64,000 nucleotides of DNA from Pedobacter steynii. Lineage in GTDB: Bacteria; Bacteroidota; Bacteroidia; Sphingobacteriales; Sphingobacteriaceae. The position numbers and the translations under genes were made by a program. The notes beneath the pieces were generated by a model that did no database searches, was not told the origin of the DNA, and saw only the letters and a program-made list of their open reading frames with translations. This document shows positions 36,023 to 45,065 of the stretch, one piece after another. Each line of letters begins with the position of its first letter. Position 1 is the first letter of the stretch. The DNA lies in contig NZ_CP017141.1 in assembly GCF_001721645.1 (NCBI RefSeq), positions 5,890,001-5,954,000 of the forward strand. The letters run 5' to 3'.

Positions 36023-37083
36023 AATTTAATTTTAAGGGTTAAGGAATAAGTTTCCTCGTTGTCGGCGATCTCCAGGGAATAATGTTCCGGGTAGTAATAA
36101 TCCAATATAGTCCGAACACTCTTTAGACCTATGCCCCTTCCTGGTAACGGAAATCCACGCTTATGATTGAACGTATGGAAGATCATAAAGCCGCTTTCTT
36201 GACGGAGACATATTTGGGCCGGTGTGTCTGGATCATTTAGTATAGCATATTTTAGAACATTGTCTGTTAGTGTCAAAAGGATTGAGGGTGGAATTTTATT
36301 TTCAATTCCTACATTTTTGAACTGGTCTATATAATCAATATGCACTCTGCTTTTCGACCTTTTCTTATGAAGTTCTATGTAATTATACACAAGATCAATT
36401 TCATCTGACAAATACACCTTTTTAATCTTCCGAAGGTCGATTAGTGTATGTCTGAGAATTGCGGAAAGCAAATCTGCTATTTGGGCGATATCCGGATTCG
36501 TAGTTTCTGACTTTACTTTTATATAATTTAAAGAACCAAAGAGATGGTGAGGGCTTAATTGCAATTGGGACATTATGCTTTCAATTCGCAGTTTTTCCTC
36601 AAGTGCTTCGGAAGCCTTGCGATTTGCGATCACTAGTTGTTTTCCTTTTATCTCGCCAACCTGGTACAGCCATATATAAAAACTTAAAATGAGGACCAGC
36701 ATCAGTTGTAAAGATGTAAGAACAAGCTGATCATATAAGATTACGAATTTCCAAAAATCAGCGTGCCAAAAACCACCTATAATTATCCAGCCTCGTAGGA
36801 AGCCATATCCAATTATTAAAACTGATAGTCTTCCGACAAATGCAATGATCTTTGTCTTTGGGCTTCTGATTGGGATAAGCCAAAAGATACCTGCGTAAAA
36901 AGTAAGGGTTTGTAATACAAAGATTAGCCAGCCCTTGAAAGTAATATTTAGTCCAGCGGAAATAATAAGTAGCATTTGGGAGCCAATTATAAACATGACT
37001 CCAAAAATGTGCAGTAAAATCAATTTTAAACTTGTGGCTTTTAGATACAAAAGCAGGGTATGAATTCTAAGTTTACGGTTCAT
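36019..37083 (-). CDS. LytS/YehU-type sensor histidine kinase
   Basis: The start at 37083 (MNRKLRIHTLLLYL) is preferred over the in-frame ATG 18 codons upstream because it begins a normal cytoplasmic N-tail before the first membrane helix. Several hydrophobic segments span residues 15-155. The kinase core is the His_kinase type with QLQLSPHHLFGSLNYIK, the histidine box of LytS-like enzymes, then LTDNVLKYAI (N box) and GRGIGLKSVR (G box). It phosphorylates the LytTR regulator it overlaps. No ligand domain is evident, so the signal may be a membrane-embedded or peptide ligand. Confidence 0.88.
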   Translation of the reverse strand: MNRKLRIHTLLLYLKATSLKLILLHIFGVMFIIGSQMLLIISAGLNITFKGWLIFVLQTLTFYAGIFWLIPIRSPKTKIIAFVGRLSVLIIGYGFLRGWIIIGGFWHADFWKFVILYDQLVLTSLQLMLVLILSFYIWLYQVGEIKGKQLVIANRKASEALEEKLRIESIMSQLQLSPHHLFGSLNYIKVKSETTNPDIAQIADLLSAILRHTLIDLRKIKKVYLSDEIDLVYNYIELHKKRSKSRVHIDYIDQFKNVGIENKIPPSILLTLTDNVLKYAILNDPDTPAQICLRQESGFMIFHTFNHKRGFPLPGRGIGLKSVRTILDYYYPEHYSLEIADNEETYSLTLKIKL

Positions 37084-37201
37084 ATATAGGTGTTCACACC
37101 AGAAATATGGTAGTTCACGGATTATAATTGTTAGCAAAGACTGGTCGTTTTACCTTTAGTATACCAAAGCAATCAAGCTGAGGATTTTATTCAATAGCAT
37201 C

Positions 37202-37354
37202 ATGAACAAACAAAAACAAACAAACAGGTTATTAAAAATGAGATCTCTTTATGTGTTTGCACATAGCGGTAACAATTTGATGTCAGCAGGAAAGTCTACA
37301 GAAAACACTTCCGTATTTACCGTTGCATCCAAGACAAGTACCTGCTGTCCTTAA
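37202..37354 (+). CDS. Small Cys-ending peptide ORF, candidate peptide precursor
   Basis: A 50-codon frame with ATG at 37202. The peptide starts MNKQKQTNRLLK, has a short hydrophobic patch LYVFAHSG, and ends in a Ser/Thr-rich part (STENTSVFTVASKTST) closed by CCP. The frame ends 5 bases before a perfect 8-bp hairpin, which suggests a real transcription unit. It is divergent from the LytS/LytTR pair and could be its signal or an unmodified or lanthipeptide-like precursor. TTGT (37128-37131) and TACCTTTA (37151-37158) resemble a weak Bacteroidetes promoter, 19 bases apart. No homology known to me. Confidence 0.4.
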   Translation: MNKQKQTNRLLKMRSLYVFAHSGNNLMSAGKSTENTSVFTVASKTSTCCP

Positions 37355-37359
37355 AGATT

Positions 37360-37379
37360 GGTGCGAATTTTTTCGCACC
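37360..37379 (+). terminator. Perfect hairpin after the small peptide ORF
   Basis: GGTGCGAA (37360-37367), loop TTTT, TTCGCACC (37372-37379). No strong U-tract follows, but its place 5 bases after the stop at 37354 suits a terminator for the small ORF. Confidence 0.6.
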
Positions 37380-37644
37380 TATAAACTTTATGTTGTCGAA
37401 ATAATTAAAAATAACAAATATTGATAACATGAAAAATTCAGTTTTTTGCATAAAAAATACATAATTGCTTATCTCCTCGATAAGGATTGATATCGGCCCC
37501 TACTTTCACGGAATCCCTGACAAACTTGTTACTTCCCCTCGACGTCGAAATATTGGTTATAAAATAGGCAGCGACTATAAGAAGACCGATTACCCCTTTG
37601 ACCTTTTCGATTCCACATTTTGCGGTTCTAACTTTCTTAAACAG

Positions 37645-37929
37645 ATGGCTATGATTCAGAAATGTAATGCTACCGGCAAGACGATTTTTCTTACTAAGCA
37701 GGATGCTAAGGCTACCATTAAGAAAATAAAAGGCTTTTTCAGATACTTGCGAGAAAGACATAAAGCCAGGCATCGATGGGGTAAACCCTCCCAAAAAAGA
37801 ACCTATTATTGTAGTCATTGCAAGGGATACCATTTGACAAGTTGGAATTTCTGTTCCGTAAAAACCGAAAAAGAAAACAAAGCAAAACATAGATTTATTG
37901 TCGAACATATCCTGTCTCTAGTAAGATAA
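37645..37929 (+). CDS. Small zinc-ribbon-like protein of mobile elements
   Basis: I start at 37645 (MAMIQKC) because the 60 codons before it, open from 37465, lack protein character. The 94-residue protein has QKCNATGKTIFLTKQDA, a basic helix RYLRERHKARHRWGKPSQKR and a CSHCKGYHLTSW motif. This C-x2-C-x-G-[YW]-H-L-T-S pattern is common in small Bacteroidetes phage and ICE proteins. With the preceding Cys in QKC it may bind one metal ion. Function unknown; nucleic-acid binding is plausible from the basic charge. Confidence 0.7.
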   Translation: MAMIQKCNATGKTIFLTKQDAKATIKKIKGFFRYLRERHKARHRWGKPSQKRTYYCSHCKGYHLTSWNFCSVKTEKENKAKHRFIVEHILSLVR

Positions 37930-37947
37930 GGACCAAAACTTTAAACC

Positions 37948-37973
37948 GCGCAGGACATGCCTGAGGCCTGCGC
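37948..37973 (+). terminator. Hairpin downstream of the zinc-ribbon gene
   Basis: GCGCAGG (37948-37954) pairs with CCTGCGC (37967-37973) around a 12-base loop, 18 bases after the stop. No U-tract, so a weak or factor-dependent terminator. Confidence 0.45.
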
Positions 37974-37996
37974 TCGATCCAGGGCATCACCCCGTA

Positions 37997-38022
37997 ACTC
38001 ATTTTAAAAATCGAAAATGAGT
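37997..38022. promoter_or_regulatory. Inverted repeat upstream of the secreted peptide gene
   Basis: ACTCATTTT (37997-38005) is perfectly complementary to AAAATGAGT (38014-38022) across 8 bases. It lies about 120 bases before the next gene and could be an operator or an mRNA leader hairpin. Confidence 0.35.
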
Positions 38023-38143
38023 CACTCAGATTAAAGTCGCTTAAATAAGGTCCCTCCTCTTTGGTACAAGACTGTTTACCAATAGGAGTTTTATTATCCA
38101 TTTTAATTTCAAACATTTTATCTAACACAAAAAACAACCGAAT

Positions 38144-38449
38144 ATGAACTTCAAAAAAATAGTGCCCGTATTTGCCGCTGCCATCACTCTGTCTTTGACT
38201 GCTCTTGCAGGAACTCCCGAAACAAAACATCCGTCAGCAAATAAAACACAGCAGGACGACCAGCACACGTATTTTGTAATCAGCGAGCAGACTATTGGCG
38301 GTCAGGTCTACTACAATGTAACTACCAGTAACCCTGGTTGTCCCGATGTTGGAAGTAAACCTTGCGAAGTGCTTTCCGACCAACTAGCTGACAGCAATAA
38401 CCGCATTCCACAATCTGCGGTGCTGTCGGTAGAATCTACCAGGAATTAA
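38144..38449 (+). CDS. Small secreted protein (DUF6520-like)
   Basis: 101 residues. The signal peptide (KIVPVFAAAITLSLTALAG, about 5-23) is followed by a short charged linker and a beta-like domain with YFVISEQTIGGQVYYNVTT and two spaced cysteines (NPGCPDVGSKPCEV) that could form a disulfide. This build matches the DUF6520 family of small Bacteroidetes periplasmic proteins. It ends at a strong bidirectional terminator. Role unknown. Confidence 0.75.
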   Translation: MNFKKIVPVFAAAITLSLTALAGTPETKHPSANKTQQDDQHTYFVISEQTIGGQVYYNVTTSNPGCPDVGSKPCEVLSDQLADSNNRIPQSAVLSVESTRN

Positions 38450-38467
38450 AATATACCATGTCATCCT

Positions 38468-38500
38468 AAAGCGGCATTCTTATTAGAATGCCGCTTTTTT
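38468..38500. terminator. Bidirectional terminator
   Basis: AAAGCGGCATTC (38468-38479) and its perfect complement (38486-38497) flank loop TTATTA, with a T-tract to 38500. It serves the small secreted gene on + and, lying across the stop at 38483, the SusCD-thioredoxin operon on -. Confidence 0.85.
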
Positions 38501-39835
38501 ATTCGCATGCTTTATAGTGCGGATAGTCAATACATCCACTTTTCTTTTCCCTTTTTTAATCGTGAGTCCAGCCTTATTAAGGTAATATTTTAGCTTGCCG
38601 AAATCCATTGTGCCCTGCGGAATTATAACCGATAGTTTGGTTGTAACGTTAAGACCTGTTTCATCTACTAACATTATTTTATGCTGGGAATTTTCTATTC
38701 TTGAACGTAGTGCATAGTAAACGACGGAAAATGGCTGATTCTGATAATTCACGGTATTTGAATCTAACTCCTCAACCTTGCTTTCCTTGTCAAGTTGTTG
38801 ATTTAAATTACCCGAACCTTTTTGTAATATCCAGCAGGGATATTCATTCTTTTGCATAAAACCCTCAATTCTTTTTATTTCGGAAAAATAGCGGTTTAAG
38901 TCGGTTTGCATGTGTTTCGTTAACCGTTCCTTTAACCCTACTGGCAGGGCAATCTCGTATGAGAAACAATTTTCATCGAACCAGCTATCGACGTCATTAT
39001 TATTTCTGGGCCATTCCATTGAAACGCTGTCTGCAACGTCGATTCTTATCCTGTTTTTTTCGTAAGGGGAAACTCCAAATGCTATCTTATACAAATCAAG
39101 AATTGGTTGGTTATAGAACCTTCTAATGAACACACCGTCCATTGTATCAATCTGGGTGCTGGCACCGCGTCCAATGCCATGAATGCCCTTAAAAAAAACA
39201 GAATAGAACATTGGTTTAAGTGTGGGATGACCTTTATGAACCAGGCTGCTTTTTTTTACATCATAGCCCGAAAGCTGTAAGTCAACTTTTAAGGATAGAT
39301 TTACCTTTTCACCTGCCAGGATCTTTGCTATATGTTCCCTTGTTGCATTACGACTAAAGGTGCTAGCTATTACTTTATTTTTATAGATCCAGATATGGTG
39401 GGGAACACCAGCATGCGGGAATATATTTCTCCATACAGTATCTCCGTAAGCGTTAGGTAAGGTTGTCAAACCAATGCCAGGCCTAAGTATTTTCATGGCG
39501 TTTACCCTTTTTATTATGGCCTCTTTCTTTTCCCAAGGATTTACCATTATTATTTGTATCCTATCTGCAAATTCCTGCTGTAATTGTTCCAATGCAGGTA
39601 TTGCTTCTACGCAACTGGGACAACCTGTAGTCCAGAAATCTATGATCACAAGTTTATCAGAAAGCATTCCAAGAGAGAGCTTTCCTTTATAATTAATTAA
39701 ATTCCGAAAAGCTAGGTCAGGAACAGTGTCCCCTACACTTAATGCCTTGATTGTGGGCTGCGCCTTTACTTTGCAAGCTATTACAATTATAAAAAATAGT
39801 ATAAGCCCTTGTATCATTTTATTACTCTTCTTCAT
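38483..39835 (-). CDS. Thioredoxin-like (TlpA family) protein with long C-terminal domain
   Basis: 450 residues. A hydrophobic N-terminal segment (LILFFIIVIAC) gives either a lipoprotein (C21) or a cleaved signal. The TlpA/AhpC-type domain follows with VPDLAFRNLINYKGKLSLG, the redox motif CPSC (C72, C75) in IIDFWTTGCPSC, and PWEKKEAIIKRVN. From about 190 a second domain of 250 residues (KSSLVHKGHPTLKP, RIRIDVADS) is one I cannot name. Its start overlaps the SusD stop by 4 bases (ATGA), so it is the last gene of the sigma-FecR-SusC-SusD operon. It may reduce disulfides in an imported substrate or in SusC/D. Confidence 0.85.
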   Translation of the reverse strand: MKKSNKMIQGLILFFIIVIACKVKAQPTIKALSVGDTVPDLAFRNLINYKGKLSLGMLSDKLVIIDFWTTGCPSCVEAIPALEQLQQEFADRIQIIMVNPWEKKEAIIKRVNAMKILRPGIGLTTLPNAYGDTVWRNIFPHAGVPHHIWIYKNKVIASTFSRNATREHIAKILAGEKVNLSLKVDLQLSGYDVKKSSLVHKGHPTLKPMFYSVFFKGIHGIGRGASTQIDTMDGVFIRRFYNQPILDLYKIAFGVSPYEKNRIRIDVADSVSMEWPRNNNDVDSWFDENCFSYEIALPVGLKERLTKHMQTDLNRYFSEIKRIEGFMQKNEYPCWILQKGSGNLNQQLDKESKVEELDSNTVNYQNQPFSVVYYALRSRIENSQHKIMLVDETGLNVTTKLSVIIPQGTMDFGKLKYYLNKAGLTIKKGKRKVDVLTIRTIKHANKKAAF

Positions 39836-41232
39836 CGCTCATTTTGTTCTATACCACTTAACCTTATTTCATTGTCCGGAATTGGGAAGACATATCTTTT
39901 GTCATTCGGTGCTAGTTCATATTTTACGCCATCAATGTTGCGTATCAGTGTTTTTGCAAATCTTGGATCTTTATTTAGCCTCCTTAAGTCTTCCCAACGA
40001 AGTTGTCCCGTAAAAGGAAGTTCTTTTCTTCTTTCCTGAAGTATTTTAAATAGCAGGGTTTCGGGATCATTGATATTAAGGCTGACAAATGTTCCGGTAC
40101 GGTATCTGTTTTTCAAAAGGAGGTTTAAATCGTTATTTGCCTCTTCGATTTTACCAATCCTTGCACCGGCTTCGGCGTGGATCAGCAAGATCTCATTGGT
40201 GGCAATGCCTGCAAAATTATTATTGGAAGCAGCGTAATTCCCTCTAAATTGATAGAAGCCATTCCTTGCTACAAAGAACAAGCTTCGTCTCAGGTCATTG
40301 AGCTCGTACATGTTGTATAATGTTGAGTCCACATATCCCTGTGAATTGGATTGTGCAGAAACCGTTCTGTAAAGGTTTTGCCGGGCATAGAACTGGATCT
40401 CTGGATTATTAGGATAGTTAGGAAACCTGAAGGATGATGTGGGCGATACCTGGCTACTATTGAAATCCAATAAAGCACTGAATTGCTGTAATGCTGCTGA
40501 GGAATAGCTATATGCCTGTACATAGTCTTCCATAGCCAGGTAAACCTTGGCTAACAAAGCATTTGCCGAAAATTTGGCAGGACGCATTTGGTAAGGGGTA
40601 GTTGCAGGCAGACCATCAACTGCTGATTTTAAATCCTGGACGATGCGTTCATAAGTTTGTGCTATAGTTGAACGAACTGACTTTTGATTGACATCCGAAT
40701 TCTCTCTTAAAACCAGACCAGGCAGGTTAAGATGATCAGGGGAATAGGTTTGGCAATAAGTCTGGCTTAAAATATAATACATAAAGGATCGTAAAAACAA
40801 AGCTGTTGCTTTTACCCTGTCGTAATCGAAGTTGTTTGCACTGGTCCTTTCTACTTTTTTGAGACCATCAAGCACAATATTTGTGCTTTCAATAAGCACA
40901 TAAGCAGTATTCCAATCCGAAGCCATATTGCCGCCATAAATATCTTTAGCCCAGATATAGGAATTCTTCAGCAACAACTCAGCTCCATTATAATTCTGAT
41001 CTGTAAGGAAATAATTGTCCGTACCAGTCAGTCCTATACCGGGAAATTTATTATTTACCCAAGTATCATCATCCAATATTGCCTGAAAATCCTCCAAGGT
41101 AGTAGGTCGCACATCAGATAGTTTTGATTTTTCATCTAACCATTTATCTTCCAGATCGCATGACCCGGAAAATAGAATCCCGATCATAATTAAAAAGTGG
41201 AATAGCCGTATCTTAATTTTATTTGTTTTCAT
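39832..41232 (-). CDS. SusD/RagB-family outer-membrane lipoprotein
   Basis: 466 residues. The signal peptide ends in a lipobox (FSGSC). The body has SusD-type helical TPR (ALLAKVYLAMEDYVQAYSYSSAAL), an ARNGFYQFRGNYAASNN stretch and the conserved C-terminal part RRKELPFTGQLRWEDLRRLNKD with PIPDNEIRLS at the end. SusD proteins cap the SusC channel and capture ligand at the surface. It follows SusC by 20 bases and overlaps the thioredoxin-like gene. The substrate is unknown; no CAZyme is beside it, so glycan is not favoured over peptide. Confidence 0.95.
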   Translation of the reverse strand: MKTNKIKIRLFHFLIMIGILFSGSCDLEDKWLDEKSKLSDVRPTTLEDFQAILDDDTWVNNKFPGIGLTGTDNYFLTDQNYNGAELLLKNSYIWAKDIYGGNMASDWNTAYVLIESTNIVLDGLKKVERTSANNFDYDRVKATALFLRSFMYYILSQTYCQTYSPDHLNLPGLVLRENSDVNQKSVRSTIAQTYERIVQDLKSAVDGLPATTPYQMRPAKFSANALLAKVYLAMEDYVQAYSYSSAALQQFSALLDFNSSQVSPTSSFRFPNYPNNPEIQFYARQNLYRTVSAQSNSQGYVDSTLYNMYELNDLRRSLFFVARNGFYQFRGNYAASNNNFAGIATNEILLIHAEAGARIGKIEEANNDLNLLLKNRYRTGTFVSLNINDPETLLFKILQERRKELPFTGQLRWEDLRRLNKDPRFAKTLIRNIDGVKYELAPNDKRYVFPIPDNEIRLSGIEQNER

Positions 41233-41252
41233 AATTCTTACATATTAAACTG

Positions 41253-44200
41253 TCATAAGGTAGCTTTCAAACCGAAAGAAATTGAGAATGGTATTGGCAA
41301 CTGATTCGTGTAATAGCCCCCGTAAACGTCAGGGTCAAGGCCTTTATCATTTGACCTCCAAATAATACCTATATTGGTCAGGTAACTAAAAAATTGTAAA
41401 CTTCGAAGCGGCAACCATCCGGATTTTATAAAATTATAACTAAGCCGAATGTCTTGGAACCGGATATGATCGCCTTTTTCTACCAATACATCAGAATATT
41501 GGTAAAAGGTATTCCGATTCACGTCTTCTGCCATTAACACAGAAGGCACAGAGCTTGTCTGCTCGTCACCAGCTTTTTGCCACCGGTTTCCAAAATCACT
41601 ATTGCCACCGTAGCGCAGAATGTCACTGTAATTGAGAAATGTCGAGGACCTGCGAAAAAAATATCCGAATTTGTAGCCGATGGAAAAAGAGAGCTGGAAA
41701 TCTTTGAAAGCAAAATCATTTCTCAGATTACCAAAAACGGTTGGTGTTTCCGAACCATTATAGATAAGGTTCTCGGGCTGAAACTTATTAATAATTCCAG
41801 CATAATCCTTGCTTATCTGACCGTCTATATAACCCAATGGGTCTCCATTCTCAGGATCAAGCCCGCCCCATCGGTAGCTGTAAATACTATTAATCGGTTT
41901 CCCGGTAACTCCAATTACTGCAGAAGAAATAGATGAAGTAGACAGGGGTACGTCATAGGTGAGTATCTTATTTTTAATAGTACTTAAAATTAAGGTGGTG
42001 TTCCATTTTAGTAACCTGTTCAGGTTCCTGCTCGTTAATTGTAAGTCTACCCCTATGGTCTTGGTTTCTGCCGCATTTCCGGAAAAGGAAGTAAAACCTG
42101 TTGAAGGGGCTAATTCTATTGGTTGTATAAGGTCTTGACCATTCTTGATATAATACTCCAGGCTACCTGATAATATTTGGTCTTTCAAATTAAAATCAAG
42201 TCCAAAATTTACATTCCTAACTTTTTCCCATCTTAGGTCCGGGTTAGGTGCGGTCAAGTTGGTTATCCTTGGCAGACCTGTAACGGTACTTATAAGTGAA
42301 ACACCGGTCACGTAAGCAGTACCAAAATAAACATTGCCGTTATAACCATAGGTTGCCCTTAATTTCAGGTAAGGAAAAAGATCACTATGATAAAACTTTT
42401 CATTACTTAAGTTCCATCCAAATCCTGCCGACCACAAGGGCGTTATTTTTTGGTTTGTGTTAACACCAAAGATATTTGCGCCATCGCGTCGGGCACTTGC
42501 GGTGACAGAATAAAGGTTCTTGTAAGTATAGCCGATATTGCTAAAGTAGGAAATGTATCTATTGGTAATTCCATATACCGTGCCTCCAGGAGAAGGTATC
42601 CTTGAAGTACCAAAAGGATTGACAGGGAAAAATGTGGCGAAGTCAAGACCGTTATTGATCGTACCCACCTCTTTTCGATATCCGTAATAATTACTTCCAT
42701 AACCTTGCGTCCTTAATTGCCTTAATTCCCAACCGAGTATAGCAGATAATTGATGACTTTCCTTTATGTTTTTATCAAAACTAAGTTGACCTCTAAGGTT
42801 ATTGGCATTCCAGTCATATTGTGCTATTTCCATGACCCCGCCATTATTGGGGAAGTGATAATTTATAGTGCCGTTATCGTTCAATACAGAAAACCTGTTA
42901 ATCAAATTTCTGGCATAATAGGTCTCAGGGCTATTATAATTTGTCGTTTTGACTCTTTGATGCTGATTTTGAAATAGTATTTCAGCTTTCAGGAATGATG
43001 TAATTTTATAATTAACACCAGCCCTTAAAGTTAGATCGTTGATTCGCGTACTTCTGTCACTAAGGTCAAGCTCCGTCAGTGGTTTAAAAGTCCAGTCCTT
43101 AAAACCTTTGCCTATCATTTCTTGCAGATAGTAAGGCCTGTAATCTTTTATGATTGCAAGTGGTTCGCCTTGTTCATTCGCAAACCGAGCATAAGGATAG
43201 ATCCTCCCATATTGTCCCCCCATAGCATAACCTCCACTGTATGAAAATTCATTATTCAGATCTGTTTTACTGATAGTATTAATAATGCCCGCTGTTAGCT
43301 GGAGCTTTGGTGTTATCTGATAAGTATTTATCGAATTGATCGTAATTCTTGAAAAGTTATTTCTTTGCAGACTTTCTGCGTTGTTGTCATAGCCAGTGGA
43401 AAGTGCATATTTTATTTTTTCACCACCTCCACGTAGCCCAATAGAGTATTGTTGGTTTACACCTTTGCGATACATATATCGTTCATATTGCTTTCTGACA
43501 TCGTTTGGTTTTAAAGCTGAAACCTGTGCATTATACTCCGTAGCATCAATATTATTATTTCTCAACTGGGATAACAATTCTACAACCGGGGAAACTGGTG
43601 TATAAGCGAAGTTATCGGCAAGGTCTGCATCAAAATACCCGTTTCTAAAAAGTTCTTCCTCGATACCGATATAATCCCTACTGTTCAAAAAATTCCGGTC
43701 GTAATTAAGATCAGGTTTATCTCTGATGCTTAAATTACTATTAAGTTCAATGGTTAATGGACTATTGTGTTTTCCCTGTTTCGTTGTAATCACTATAACG
43801 CCATTGCCTGCCCTTGCCCCCCAAATTGACGCTGCAGCAGCATCTTTCATAACAGTAATACTCTCAATGTCGTTGGGGTTTATATTAGACAGCTCTCCTT
43901 CATATGGGAAGTTGTCGATTACGATGAGTGGAGCTTTGCTCACGCCTGAGGATAAGGAAGATTGCCCTCTAATCAGTAACCCCGCATTTCTGCTTAATGG
44001 GTTGTATGGTGAAATCGTTTGAAACGATACGTCCGTATACTGTAATCCGGGCACCATTCCATTTAACCTTTCTTGAAAATTTGTAGATACTGAACGGTTT
44101 AGGATTGTACTGTCAATAAATACAAATGATCCAGTTACTCGTTCTTTGGGAATGCTCTGGTAGCCTGTGTTTACAATGCTGACTTCTTTTAATTGCGCAG

Positions 44201-44867
44201 GTTCCTGATTAAGTTTTACGGAAAGAATTGATTCATCATTTATAGTATGTTCAAGGTATTGATAACCCACACAAGAAAACTGGAGAACTGAACCGATGCC
44301 TGGAACTTCAATTGAAAAGTGGCCTTGTTCCTTTGTCGATGTCCGGATGTCTGTTCCTTTCACCATTACATTAACACCGAACAATGCTTTTCCTGATTCA
44401 TCTAAAACTCGCCCGGTAACCGTAATCTTCTTCATACTGGTTCTGACTTTACCACCTGCCTCTTCCGTGTTGGGTTTAACAACAATGGTTTTGTCGATTA
44501 TCTCATACTGTAGCGGCTGGCCTTCAAAGCATTTATCAAGCGCTTCTTTTAAACTACGGTTCTTAATGTTAAGCGTAACATTACTGGTTCCCCTGAAATG
44601 CCTGGTATTGTAAATTAACTCATACCCCGTCTGTTTATTAATTTCTGTAAGTACTTCCAACAGAGGTTTGTTTCGCGCGGACAGGGTTACACTCTGCGCG
44701 TATGTCGCGGCATGAACACTAAGGATGCTCATGAATAAAAGAAATGCAACGAAGTTTATCCGCATGATGACCTTTCTTTTTATTGCCGGGTGTAATCCTG
44801 AATACCAGGAAAGCACGCGTAGCTTTTCTTTGCTATGGTAATTACCATAGGCTGAAAAAAATTTCAT
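41253..44867 (-). CDS. SusC/RagA TonB-linked outer-membrane transporter
   Basis: 1204 residues. A basic N-tail before the signal peptide is usual here; an alternative start is the Met 34 codons on, at 44765. The STN domain (about 60-130: SARNKPLLEVLTEINKQTGYE), carboxypeptidase-like repeat (150-225: VTGRVLDESGKALFGVNVMVKG), plug (VLIRGQSSL, SITVMKDAAAASIWGARAGNGVIVITTKQG) and barrel ending in FSISFGLKATL are all present. The STN domain points to signalling through the FecR and ECF sigma factor encoded upstream. Intact. Confidence 0.95.
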   Translation of the reverse strand: MKFFSAYGNYHSKEKLRVLSWYSGLHPAIKRKVIMRINFVAFLLFMSILSVHAATYAQSVTLSARNKPLLEVLTEINKQTGYELIYNTRHFRGTSNVTLNIKNRSLKEALDKCFEGQPLQYEIIDKTIVVKPNTEEAGGKVRTSMKKITVTGRVLDESGKALFGVNVMVKGTDIRTSTKEQGHFSIEVPGIGSVLQFSCVGYQYLEHTINDESILSVKLNQEPAQLKEVSIVNTGYQSIPKERVTGSFVFIDSTILNRSVSTNFQERLNGMVPGLQYTDVSFQTISPYNPLSRNAGLLIRGQSSLSSGVSKAPLIVIDNFPYEGELSNINPNDIESITVMKDAAAASIWGARAGNGVIVITTKQGKHNSPLTIELNSNLSIRDKPDLNYDRNFLNSRDYIGIEEELFRNGYFDADLADNFAYTPVSPVVELLSQLRNNNIDATEYNAQVSALKPNDVRKQYERYMYRKGVNQQYSIGLRGGGEKIKYALSTGYDNNAESLQRNNFSRITINSINTYQITPKLQLTAGIINTISKTDLNNEFSYSGGYAMGGQYGRIYPYARFANEQGEPLAIIKDYRPYYLQEMIGKGFKDWTFKPLTELDLSDRSTRINDLTLRAGVNYKITSFLKAEILFQNQHQRVKTTNYNSPETYYARNLINRFSVLNDNGTINYHFPNNGGVMEIAQYDWNANNLRGQLSFDKNIKESHQLSAILGWELRQLRTQGYGSNYYGYRKEVGTINNGLDFATFFPVNPFGTSRIPSPGGTVYGITNRYISYFSNIGYTYKNLYSVTASARRDGANIFGVNTNQKITPLWSAGFGWNLSNEKFYHSDLFPYLKLRATYGYNGNVYFGTAYVTGVSLISTVTGLPRITNLTAPNPDLRWEKVRNVNFGLDFNLKDQILSGSLEYYIKNGQDLIQPIELAPSTGFTSFSGNAAETKTIGVDLQLTSRNLNRLLKWNTTLILSTIKNKILTYDVPLSTSSISSAVIGVTGKPINSIYSYRWGGLDPENGDPLGYIDGQISKDYAGIINKFQPENLIYNGSETPTVFGNLRNDFAFKDFQLSFSIGYKFGYFFRRSSTFLNYSDILRYGGNSDFGNRWQKAGDEQTSSVPSVLMAEDVNRNTFYQYSDVLVEKGDHIRFQDIRLSYNFIKSGWLPLRSLQFFSYLTNIGIIWRSNDKGLDPDVYGGYYTNQLPIPFSISFGLKATL

Positions 44868-44938
44868 ACTTTTATTCGGTTTAGTTAAGTAAGATTGACT
44901 GAACTGCTGACTGGCCTTTTCATTAAGCGCCAGACTTT

Positions 44939-44968
44939 ACCGGAAGGGCTCTGAACAGCACCTCCGGT
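44939..44968 (-). promoter_or_regulatory. Hairpin in the fecR-susC intergenic region
   Basis: On the - strand, ACCGGA (complement of 44963-44968) pairs with TCCGGT (complement of 44939-44944) across a 18-base interval containing GGTGCTGTTCAG. It lies about 75 bases upstream of susC. No U-tract, so a 5' leader structure that stabilises or attenuates susC mRNA is more likely than a terminator. Confidence 0.4.
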
Positions 44969-45065
44969 TTTTTTATGTCTGGCATAACTAAAGACCTAAA
45001 TTTTAATTTGGAAAACGGTTACTTCATACTGTTTGGGTTAGGTGAAACATCGGGTTAGTTATCTT

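Noticed and set aside
37438..37908. 156-codon frame on the - strand with a signal-peptide-like stretch near its end
   Set aside because: It is antisense to the small zinc-ribbon-like gene, whose CSHC motif and basic helix have clear protein character. The signal-like stretch has no suitable start codon in front of it.
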